Positions 22,592 to 32,789 of a stretch of DNA of 48,994 nucleotides are shown here, one piece after another (the stretch's first letter is position 1; the number at the start of each line of letters is the position of its first letter). This DNA is from Apostichopus leukothele. Taxonomy: Eukaryota > Echinodermata > Holothuroidea > Aspidochirotida > Stichopodidae. The DNA is taken from the NCBI GenBank assembly GCA_010014835.2, contig JAAAKB020000008.1, positions 193,958 to 242,951 of the forward strand. Reading direction: 5' to 3'. The position numbers were made by a program, and so were the translations under genes. A model generated the notes under the pieces. That model had not been told where the DNA came from and did no database searches. It saw only the letters and a program-made list of their open reading frames with translations.

Positions 22592-25500
22592 TTGTCTGAC
22601 AAGTAATCTGGTCTTTAAAAAGGTTTTGTTTTTCAGTATACTGATTAATTGTATGTTGATCTACATTTATCCTGTACATAGTTTATCCACTATTTGTGTT
22701 GTAGATATGTACATACAAACATAAACCTCCGATTTCAGCCAGTGTGTTTATGTACGAAATATTATTGAGATCAATTCAAAGAAGCAATTTGAATGTGATT
22801 GTCATGACTAATGGGTGAATAAAACAAGACCTTTGTTCCCATTTGTGAATTTCATAGTATTATTAGTAGTGAGGAGATTCTGTAAAGACAAATCACTTGG
22901 ATATGTCTGCATATTAGATGTTGACTCTCTAAGATCGTAGGTCAACTTGTCATGTGACATGATCAGACCACTACGCCTTAACTAGTTGAAGAGCTTGGTC
23001 AATAGCCATACATTGTATCAAACTTGTGCGAAACGATATCGTAGAGTGTGTCAAATTCTTGTTACAGTCTAGGATTAATGCGTCGCACTTTGCTTTGAAT
23101 AATTTACAATAAAAAAAACTTTTGTTTAATATGCTCTAAATACTCCATGAACATTAAACAGCTCTTTGCTCGCTGGAATGAAACAGCACAGAAATGTAGT
23201 TAATTGCTTACCTATGAAACGGAAGAAACTCAGTTTCTGTCCTTGTTAAACAGGTAAGAATGATATTGAAATTGCAACATTGCAAAGCATTAATGTATTT
23301 CATCATGCTTTTACTAATACATTACATTCCTTCCTCATTCTTTTTTCTTTTCCATGATTTTATCATTTGCTTTATTTTGTGTTATAAACTGTACATGTTT
23401 TCTACAATTGGTTGTTTTTATTAGACATGTCACTGTTCAGAATAGCTGAAGAATTGGGGAAATAAAATGTAACTTGTTTGTTTTTTAATGTGTTTCCATC
23501 TGTTACATCAGTGAAATGATTACAAAGGAAGCCACAATGCTATCATTGTCCGTTTTTCACATATGATGGAAATATTTATTGTAATAATCTTTCTTAAGTC
23601 AACTCATTTGACTTTCTTATCTTGTATATAACCATTCAATTACACTTTTTTTTCTAATTATTCTTGTAAATTTGTTGGAATAAGATTGAAATAATTCATG
23701 AAAACCATTCTTCTTGTCATTTCTGTCACTAGTTTTCTCAATAATCAAAAGGAAAGTAGAGATCAATTTTTTTCCTGTTTATAATTCCATGTTCCTACAC
23801 TATTTTCCTATCGTATTTCAAATTGATATGTTTCCTATACAAGGGCAAAATACCTATAGTTTAATTTAACCTATAGTTTAATTTCTATATTTGCATTTAA
23901 CATTTTGGTGGTGCAGAGAAAATTTGTAGTGGCAGAGTTTACAATCTTGAGGATTATGTCACTTCAACCTGTGCAATTATTAATTAATTGTAATATGCGG
24001 AGGTAGAATCAAAATAAATATTGTATATAACAATAGTTATAAGTTTATGACAAAGATCACCGATATAGTGGGAATGTCTACCAAGAAAGATACTCTTCTT
24101 GAACCTTATCAATTTGGAGGCGAAAAAAGGCCATAAAAATTTTTTTTATAACAAATTCTTCAAACCAAAGAAATTAAGCAAGAACAAAGGTTATTAAAGA
24201 GAAATACTTTCCAACCCCCCCCCCCTCCCCACTGTCACTATCAGAAAGACGCCAATACTGGGATTTCAAACATATTTCTCACATTCTTACAATTCCTATT
24301 ATTATATTCGGATTATGGTTAATTCATAATCACGATCAAACACAGCAAGAGTGACAGGTTTTTGGACAAGTTCTTTATGACCAACTCAGTATTCATGGAA
24401 GTCCACAAATCTGTATCAAAACCCCTCACAATGATGTTTAAAGGTACTTCGGAAAGGCTTCCCCCCCCCCCCACCCCTCTATGCATGGCGATGCCACGCA
24501 TATTAAAGGATCAATATCAGCTCATCCTTGATTTAAAACAAAAACATGGGGAATTCCCCTCTGACTCCTCCCTGTCCTGTTCTCCCCATAGCTCCCAATT
24601 TTGCCATCCCTGCTAATGAGGTTTCTCCGCCGGTCATTGCCGACTCAAAAAAGTATGTGTAGTCCGCGATCGTTCAATTTGACTCTCATGATTCGCCTCG
24701 TAGCTTGGATCTACCAGGAGAATAGCATTGATGATATTCAAATTGTTATTCTGCAAATGCAAGATTGAAGAGCGCCCTCAGTTTGTACATATCTCTGTTT
24801 TGTTTTTATCACGATTATTTCTTTTAGCATATCGCCTATTTTAAGCGTTTTATATCATGGTTCAAATTTGAGTTACTCTCTTCAGTCCTTCCCTCCCCTA
24901 ATAATAATAATGTTTTCGTTCATGTGGTTCATGTAGAATTCCGTTGTTATATAATTACAGCCAGTCTGCCTTAAGTCTGCGACAATGAAGCTATTAGTGA
25001 TATGACTGTATTTGAGGGCTGATGGGCTGATGAAGAGCCTGCATGGTCGTTCCGAGTTGCAACATGATAAGGGAAGCTGTTGGAAGCCCATCAGTCCACG
25101 GCAAACTTGGACGTGGACAATAACATGATACTCAATCGAGAGCGAGAGAGGAGGGGGGGGGGGTGTAATTGATAAGGATCCAGTTAGTAGGCATAGGCCT
25201 ACTCATGATTGCTAATAGTAAACCATCTGTAAAATGTACAAACATAATGTATAGTGTACCTGCTAAAAAATATACACTACACTTAAGCAAAAAAAAACGC
25301 AGAAACTTAATCTTAGTCATGCACGGATCCAGGAATGTTCAACCTCACGAACAAAACGAAAAAACGATAGTAGCTATAAGTACAATTCCTTGCGTGTATA
25401 GGCCTCAAAACTAAATATGCATTCGAATGCACAATTTCACATAAAAACTTTTAATGTTTCCTGTCGGTAGGGGAAGGGAAGATCACTTTACATGTGGTCG

Positions 25501-25932
25501 GTTTAAACGACCCTCATAGCAACAATATTGCCATGTGAAAATCATGGATCCACCATATGCGAGAAGGCCAACAACAAAGGCTAAGTTTGCATTATACTGG
25601 CCTAAAGCATGCTATCTCACAAATTGACTCAGTGCCCTTCCAAACTGAGTATGATACTGTTACATGTTTTAATCAGAGTTGATAAGTTCAACGCCAAATG
25701 TTACGATATATAACTGAATTCCTTAGAGCAATTAATGCAGTTAATTTCTTCGAAATTTCCAATCAATTAGGTGATAACAAAACATCATACCATGGAACAC
25801 GTACATGCGCCTGTAACGAAACCTGTATTTTCGTTAGAATTCTTGATGTACGCATCACTCAAGCCTAAGCCATAATTTTTATTTCTTTTTTGCTCCGGTT
25901 ATGAATTCCTCTCGATTTCCATGTAAAAAGAT

Positions 25933-25940
25933 TGACGTCA
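25933..25940. promoter_or_regulatory. Perfect CRE palindrome TGACGTCA
   Basis: A full CREB/ATF consensus TGACGTCA lies in a locally CpG-richer patch, with TTACGTGACATCA about 10 nt downstream. No downstream first exon is identified, so its target is unknown. An 8-mer can occur by chance in 49 kb. Confidence 0.25.
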
Positions 25941-28900
25941 CCAAACTTACGTGACATCATAAGTTTCGAAATTGTTATCTCCATCGAATTTATGTGCGCT
26001 GTTTTGCTGGTATATATGACTCTATGAGACTGTTCGAGTGGATTCTAGAACAGGTGTTACGCCCAACCTCATTTTTATTACATCTATCTTTGCCATGACT
26101 ATTAAACAACAAATATCGCGAATCCCCGGCCTAGCAAACCTGCCATGATTACTCGTCACATTTTGAGTAATTTCGAAGGCACCTCCAGAGAGATAAGCAA
26201 TTGTGATATGCGCCAATGACCTCACGGTAGTTTTTGTTGTCTGACGCATTCTTCACATACCAAAGAGCCGCTTAACTTGGCGACGAAATCTCTGAGCAGC
26301 AGTACGACAGACTCACCTTACTTATGAACCGTTTTCTTAGTTATAAAGAATAATACTGATCAATGTAGCATGGATTCGAGGTTAGTATATCATAGTTTTG
26401 AACATCGATAATCTGAAATAACGTGCGTTGTATTATGTTACTTGTTTAATTTTGTCAGCGAACGAATATTGTTTTGTAAGTGTACCGTCATCGAGGTAGC
26501 AAGGTGTTTCCCAATAATGTGTGTCTGTAAACAATGCATAAAGCCGTTATTGATTACATAGCCAACGCGATATGCATGCAGTATACACAACACTGAATCA
26601 CCGACGTGAGGAAACACTTATACTTTTTTCAGACGGATTATAACGGTTTTCATATTTGGATGCACTCTAACGCAACGCTAGTAAAAAGTAAGTTGTTATT
26701 TGATTTCGTTCCTTTCAGCAAATGAGTGCAACTACTTAACAATGTGCGTCAATTTTAGGCAAGGAATGAAGTAAGGTGGTCCACGTCCTTCATTGTAACT
26801 CGCTGTAACATATTTGTTACGTACGTATGTAACTCCGGTGTATTACTACTAGTTGAATTCATACGGATAGTAACAGTAACGGCAGTAAAATGCCTAACCA
26901 CCGATCTTTTGGCACTGGGTCCAGTTTTGCTACGACTAGTAGTAGTTCTCGTACAGTTCAATTTGTAGACTGTGTCATTCCTACCCTTCTATTCGTGTTT
27001 GTTAACAAAAGGTAATGTGATCAAGATTAAAAACGATGGAAATGTTCACCAAGACTTTCTAGTCTAGTACGTAGGCCCTAAAAGTAATACAAAGTTGGAG
27101 TTTATGTTGCAATTATCAAATATGACCTAGGCCTAACATTAAAAGTCAGACATGGTGCCTAACTCAGTCAGAGGATATTCCCTAAGTCAAACCTAGCCTA
27201 TTTAGATGTGAAGCTTAATTCAAGACAAATTATGGCCCACCATTAATCAACAAGTTTACTGATGAATAAGGTTGTTAACTTCAAAGAGTTCCGACACTTT
27301 TAGTTTAATGAAACCAAGTGAGCTCTGGGCTGGTGTTCAAAATACCTAAAAGCATGAACACAAGTAGGCCTATTAAAGTTGCCTTCATTTTAAGTTACAG
27401 GTTTTTGTTGTTCATGTCTGTCCTAAGGAATGACCATTTTTTGCTCAGATTTTAATGTAAGCAAATTTTGCTTCTTCATTATTCACACTAATGTACCAGG
27501 GCAATAATTAGTACAAGATACAATTATAAAATCTGGATGTATGTTATACTGAAAAGATGATAATTGAAAATCTGATCTAATTTGTTGACTTCCCTTTTTT
27601 CCCAATTTTTTGAGACAGTCCTCGGATTTCATGTACCATTCCCGTATAAAAGTGACCCCGGATTTTATGTAATGTCCGAGGAATATCCTAAAATTTGTTA
27701 AGCGGCCCTGAATAATTTCAATTTTACCAGTTTCGCCTTAATTTTGTAGAATTTAAGCATTGATTGTTTGCAATTACATTCATGACTTATAAATTAAGGC
27801 ATCTCAGATCATTTAATTTTTGCATGGACTGCATTTCACAAAGAAAACATCTTTTGGAAGTTAATTGTACTATAAATGAGGAGACTTTACTAGGTCAGTT
27901 ACCTTCCAAGTTTATTGGCATTGGGTTTCCATATAAAAAAAACTGTTTCAAAATGTGGCATCCTAAACTTGAGCATTTGAACATCATCCTTGAAACCTAG
28001 AACAACCAAAACACTCAGGACCCTAAAATCCCACCCTCACTTTTCACATATTGTGTATGGAAGGGAGGGGGGGAGGGAATGGTTAATATCGACATCATGT
28101 CCCCAAATTTATTGGGAAAAAAATATTATTTTACATAGTTTTATAATTTTAAAGATATGATGTGATGTGAATCTTCTTCAACTTCAAGCTTACCTTCTGT
28201 TATCATCATATTGCCCTGTGGATTTATTTCTGCAGTGCTAGGAGTTATTGTTTGCCAATGTACTGTAAGTTCTGTATGGGCAGAATGTTATGAATTAAAG
28301 CTTTACTTGAATAATTTGTAAAGATCAGAAGGTTTCTTGCATAATTAGTTGAAGTTTGCTAAAATTTAAGATAATGTAAGATAATTGTTCATGTATAATG
28401 CAGTGTCTGACATTCCTGTCAGAGCAGTTTTCAAAGTGTTTTCCATCTTGGGAAAAGAGTTTTACCTCTGAAATTAATATAAGGTGAAAGATAAACAGGG
28501 CCTGCAGTAGGCCATTTTTATGCTTGCTAGTTCATGGCCAAGGCACCCATTCTCAGGCTTCTTTTTGTTTGTTGCAGAGGGAAAATATTGGCAAGTTTAG
28601 CTTTTAGGAAATTAAAAGTAAATAATAAGAGCAAAGTTATGACAAGGTAAATTTGTTTTGGATTATCTAGCTCATGGTGCAGCTCTCATAAAAGTCACAA
28701 AGGTTTGTTAATGGTTCCATGGCTCTGTTGTGACCTTGATGAATTGCTGACAATAACCTATACATGATTTTTGATGTCAATGGCAAACAATTGCAAAACA
28801 CAGTACTTCATACATCGTTCGACTGATTAGCTTGTCTCATCAACGAGCAAATACAATTAAAAAAAAGCTTGGCATGCATTTTGTTTTTGACGTTGTTTCA

Positions 28901-29565
28901 CTGCTTACAATTTGTAGTTGATGGTCATTCATGGTCAATGTTTACTTAAGCCTTTTCTACCAGTGACAGCTCCTTAAGAGTGTGAGTAAAGAAACACCAT
29001 CTCATTCTTTATGGTGTCTAGTAAAGCACAATAATATTCTCACCTTGCCATGTGTGCTTGGCTACCTTTTAACCTCAATCTTGTGGCTTGACTAGAAGAT
29101 ACTGTAATTGTGTCTAGAAGAAATCTAGTTCTGTCACTGCATGCTGCATCTAATATTGGTATTGTAAGTGATAGATACTTCTTGGCTTTATCTTTACTTC
29201 TTGTTTTGTTTACTTTATCAACAGATGACAGTTTTAGTCCAAAGTGCTCTTCTCCATTAAACTAAAAGGTAAGCTGAAGTTCTTCTCTTTGATAGCCTAG
29301 AATATATGCAAGTATGCAATTTCCCTACTTTACTACTGTACTAAGAGTAAAACTACCATGCAGTAAAGTTGCCACTAAGTATATAAAACAACTCTTCTTT
29401 TGTTTGCCTGATTTAGCATTGAGTGGTGTACAGTAGGTGTCATAGCACAGTACTGTAGTATTAACAATTAGTGAGTTCTGTAGAGTACTATGAATGACTA
29501 AATGTTTGATAAGTTAACATTCACAATCCTTAATTTACAAATTAGGCCATCAGAGCCGATCATTT

Positions 29566-29787
29566 GAGTGTTAGCTCAAGTGTTTAACGTCGGCGCCTTT
29601 CAATCATAACGTCTCAAGTTCGAGTCACTCCAAGATTAATGTATGTCATCCAGTTACAGGGTTGTTGACAATTGACAATTCATAATCATGGACGTTAAAT
29701 ATGAATCTACGAGACTGAATTCGGTCAGCTTGCGGCTTTGATAAGCCAATGATGGCTTCTTCGCGAGTTCCTGCTTGCAGGAGGATC
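29566..29787 (+). mobile_element. tRNA-derived SINE, right end lost in the gap
   Basis: The head folds like a tRNA: GAGTG (29566-29570) pairs with CACTC (29626-29630), with an A-box-like TTAGCTCAAGTG (29571-29582) and a B-box-like GTTCGAGTC (29618-29626). A non-tRNA body follows, including AAGCCAATGATGGCTT and GTTCCTGCTTGCAGGAGG, and runs into the N block at 29788. It is not a functional tRNA gene: the arms are imperfect and there is no clean anticodon stem. Confidence 0.65.
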
Positions 29788-29887
29788 NNNNNNNNNNNNN
29801 NNNNNNNNNNNNNNNNNNNNNNNNNNNNNNNNNNNNNNNNNNNNNNNNNNNNNNNNNNNNNNNNNNNNNNNNNNNNNNNNNNNNNNN
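29788..29887. other. Assembly gap of exactly 100 N
   Basis: One hundred N, the usual placeholder for a gap of unknown size. Its left edge is inside a SINE and its right edge is inside a SYCP1-like coding exon, so real sequence is missing here. The missing amount could be large. Confidence 0.97.
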
Positions 29888-30276
29888 ATTTTCACAATCT
29901 TATCTTTGAAATTATTTTGAAGATAGGTGTTACTAGCCTGCAGTTCCAATAAAGACTGTCTTTGAGATTCTATTGTCTGTAACGAATCTCTCAGCTTCTG
30001 TTCCTGTTGCTTCAGTTCAATCTCTGTCTGAACTTTCCATCTCCTTATTTTTTCTGCTTCTTGGTGAAGACGAGAATGTAGTGTAGTAAGCTTCTCATAG
30101 TTATGGGAGGCTACTTCAGTTATTGGTTCCCTCTGAACGCCTTCAATCCCCTGCCTTTGTTGATGTCTGGTCTGCAGAGTTTGGTAGCTAGGTTGTGTTG
30201 TGGTGGTCGTGGCTGGTGCAGGGAGTTGAAACTGAGGATGTTGCTTTCCTTGATGTAATGGAGATGGTGTTGGATC
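29888..30276 (-). CDS. SYCP1: SYCP1-like second coding exon (truncated by gap)
   Basis: The acceptor is TTTCCTACACAAG, ending at 30277. The exon is open for 389 nt to the N block, with the conserved HQEAEKIRRWKVQTEIELKQ near the middle. The 3' end and donor are missing. Confidence 0.75.
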
Positions 30277-30774
30277 CTTGTGTAGGAAATATTCATATCA
30301 ATTTATGAGATATTTTGAACACTTTAGCATCTAATTAATTCAACTACAGCCTTTTGACAAATATGAAAAGTGACTATGAGCTACACTTGAGGTTAAAGAT
30401 TGATTGAGAAGATGTTCTTTCATAATTCACTTCACATATCTTAAACTTTGATCGACAAAACTGATTTCAAAGAATGAACATGATATTTGCATGCATTTTT
30501 AACTGATAACATTTCCAAGTAACTTAATCTTTCTGTGAATGTACCGTATGCACATGTATGTAACATATGAGTTTTCCATGAAAATAAATATTACATTTCT
30601 TACCTTAAACATGGAAACTGCACTTGATTTTGCTGATTCCTTTGTAGGTTGACTTGAAAGGAGAAAAAAGCTTTGTTGCTGATTAGCTGTCTTATTGTGT
30701 GATGAAATCTTGAAAAATGGTTGATCCTGGGCTGCATCCTGGTGACTAGACATCAGCATAATGCAGTGAGGTTT
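29888..30774 (-). CDS. SYCP1: SYCP1-like gene, 5' fragment truncated by the gap
   Basis: Two minus-strand exons (30604-30774 and 29888-30276) splice in phase 0 with GT/AG. After a Gln/Pro/Thr-rich stretch the frame reads NYEKLTTLHSRLHQEAEKIR, then RWKVQTEIELKQQEQKL and IESQRQSLLELQ. This matches the N-terminal coiled-coil start of SYCP1 (human LYKEAEKIKKWKVSTEAELR, then KIIEAQRKAIQELQ). SYCP1 is the transverse filament protein of the synaptonemal complex in meiotic prophase. The proposed start is ATG at 30759 (a second ATG at 30753), giving about 132 residues to the conserved WK, similar to human spacing. The remaining ~80% of the protein is not seen; it may be in the gap, or this is a partial copy. 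No internal stop or frameshift. Confidence 0.75.
30604..30774 (-). CDS. SYCP1: SYCP1-like first coding exon
   Basis: Minus-strand acceptor ATATTCACAG ends at 30775 and the donor AAG|GTAAGA follows 30604. The start codon is probably at 30759. The peptide includes AQDQPFFKISSHNKT, faintly like the GDSTFFKSFNKC motif near the human SYCP1 N-terminus, then a Ser/Gln-rich stretch. The exon is a whole number of codons. Confidence 0.62.
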
Positions 30775-31927
30775 CTGTGAATATTAGATTACAAAACACC
30801 TACTGAGGTACTCAATATGCTCATATTAATTTTGTGTTCTAGGCCTTAGTCACAGGGCTAGTTGTACCTATGTAAGTTTTGGTGATGGAGATACCACATA
30901 TTACATCAGTCTTTATCAAGATGTTCACTAAGTACTGGCACTAATGGTAAATAATACTGTTGTCTTGCAATTTGTAGAGGAGGGTGCACTTTCACTTAGC
31001 TATTACACTTGAGGGTTTCCTACATAGCTGGAATAAGTCAGTACTACATTTATTAACTAGGGTCTTGAACTAACATTTTATTTTAGTTTGAAGATAGAGC
31101 ACTTTCCTCAAACTGATATATTTAGCGTAACTTCAGTCACTGAAAACATTCAATTCAATTGACAATTATGGCTAAATTGCAGAGGGAAAATGCCACTGAA
31201 AAATATCACAATATTTGAACCCTAGAGTATCACTCAGCATTCTAAATTTTACATGCAATTAGAGTAAAAGTCCTTAAACATACATCTAAAGGGAATGTAC
31301 AATAACAAAATATGCTATTAGCAGACCTAGGGCCATGAAAACAAAGAAACTGACAAACTCTTGCCTGTGATTGAAATGATGTATGAAACTTCAAATTCAA
31401 ACGCCACTGATCAATTTTTGACAAGACTGAAAACAGTGTTGAATGAAATGACACATTCAATAAAGGGACCCTGTGCAACTTCTTTACTGCTTCTAGAACA
31501 CCATGATTGAGTGTGGCCATTTTGCATAATGCATGTGCACTTTCAGCCAATGCACTGGCTACACAACTAGCCTAGAAAAGTTACATACAACTCTGTTATT
31601 TCATCGTCATAATTGAACGGTAAAATTTCTCAGGTAATTAGACGCTTTTAATGCTAGGAAAAGCCTAATATGATATTCCTATGTCTATGCAGCAATCATC
31701 TTGCCTCAAATTTGTTTGTGTTACTTTTGCCCTGTTATTCTTACTTAGTGCTAGCCTACCTATCATCAGAGGTTCCTTCTAAATCTGTCACCAAAATTAA
31801 ACATTTCAGACAAATATCAGATACTATTTTGAGTTTCTGTTCATGAATACACCACATATGATGGTGTAAGATAACTATGTGTGTCCCCTAATTCTGTGCA
31901 CTGTGTTATACACATATAGCGGGTGTT

Positions 31928-32036
31928 ACTAAAACGAATGACAATTGCGTTACACATAACGAATGACAATATGTTGTACACTAAAAAATTGCGTTGACTA
32001 AAACGAATGACAGTGAATGACAGTGAATGACAGCAC
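31928..32036. repeat. Short direct repeats (AACGAATGACA)
   Basis: ACTAAAACGAATGACA occurs at 31928 and again at about 31997, with a shorter AACGAATGACA between them at about 31958. The last copy runs into three tandem GTGAATGACA-like units. ATTGCGTT also recurs between the copies. Confidence 0.6.
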
Positions 32037-32086
32037 AGACATTTGCTTCAACCGGATATCACAGTTCAGACTTCGTGGGTATATTA

Positions 32087-32124
32087 AAGCCACGCAAACC
32101 GAGTGGACGCGAAGTGCGTGGCTT
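32087..32124. repeat. 10-bp perfect inverted repeat
   Basis: AAGCCACGCA (32087-32096) and TGCGTGGCTT (32115-32124) are exact reverse complements around an 18-nt loop, in an unusually CpG-rich patch for this window. No boundaries of a larger element are clear. Confidence 0.55.
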
Positions 32125-32709
32125 ACAGATCTAGTAAAGTACGGACAAGATACAAACGCACCTTATAGTAAGCGAAATTGTAAGTCTGATTTTAAAAAGT
32201 AAATTTAACGTCATTTTTCCGATATTAATTGTTAGAAACTAACAATACTATAATCTTGAAACGGCTAAAAATTTCAGGAAGAGTCCTTATATTGGACATT
32301 TCTATGAAAATTTTTTTTTTTTTTTTTTTTTTAAGGGGGGGGGGGGATTAGTTTGCCTAACTTTCTAATTATATGTGGAAGAAATGTGACAGAGAAATAA
32401 TTCTCTAAAGTGCCACAATTAAAAAGATGTTTGCCAATTTGAACTCCTTTAAATCGCATCCTATAGTTATTCTTGTAATTAATTTGTATATATAGGGGAA
32501 GTGGTACCAGCTACCAGTTTACCTTTGGACTATTGGTAAATATACATGTGAGGAATATTGGGACATTTCCACAACTTAAACTGTTGAGCAGTGGAACATG
32601 GATGAGATGTATAACCTTAATAATGAAATGCATGCAACTGCTTCATGGTTGATTTTGTGTTACTTTGTTTAATAGTTCATTTTCTGGGTTGTTTTTTGTT
32701 TGTCCACAG

Positions 32710-32789
32710 CTGAGTTTGGGGACTATGGACAACAAAGGCAAGAAAAGTTTACCATAAATGACCTTCAAGAGTATGTCTTGCTTCCCAGG
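32710..32789 (+). CDS. PTPN14/21-like exon (FERM F2 end), first one visible
   Basis: The acceptor is TTTGTCCACAG and the donor AGG|GTAAGT. It encodes (A)EFGDYGQQRQEKFTINDLQ then EYVLLPR, matching ADFGDYNQ...DFLREYVLFP of PTPN14. It begins in mid-codon, so earlier coding exons must exist. Confidence 0.85.

Larger units (their letters stand above)
21191..29565. other. Intergenic region without a supported gene
   Basis: More than 8 kb of AT-rich sequence with C-runs near 24218 and 24470, a G-run near 25152, and scattered short open frames that show no splice context or family resemblance. I looked specifically for the missing SYCP1 exons (minus strand) and the FERM F1 exons of the phosphatase (plus strand) and recognised neither. 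A more CpG-rich patch at about 25,800-26,950 may be regulatory. Confidence 0.45.
30775..32709. other. Region between SYCP1 5' end and first visible phosphatase exon
   Basis: No exon is supported. The region contains a repeat block at 31928-32036, an inverted repeat at 32087-32124, and a long T-run followed by a G-run near 32310-32346. The upstream exons of the phosphatase are not found here. A promoter for the minus-strand SYCP1-like gene is expected here, but no clear element stands out. Confidence 0.45.

Noticed and set aside
24362-24616. 84-codon plus-strand open frame with a Pro run
   Set aside because: The Pro run is a poly-C tract; there is no homology, splice signal or codon pattern of a gene.
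26889-27011. 41-codon frame starting ATGCCTAAC and ending at AAAAG|GTAATG, considered as a first exon of the phosphatase
   Set aside because: The peptide does not resemble a FERM F1 start, and its phase and homology cannot be tied to the exon at 32710.
29566-29630. Functional tRNA gene
   Set aside because: The boxes and acceptor stem are imperfect, there is no clean anticodon stem, and a SINE body follows directly.
31242-31550. 102-codon minus-strand open frame upstream of the SYCP1-like exons
   Set aside because: It begins at TTG, has no recognisable domain and no convincing donor leading into 30774. It could be 5' UTR at most.
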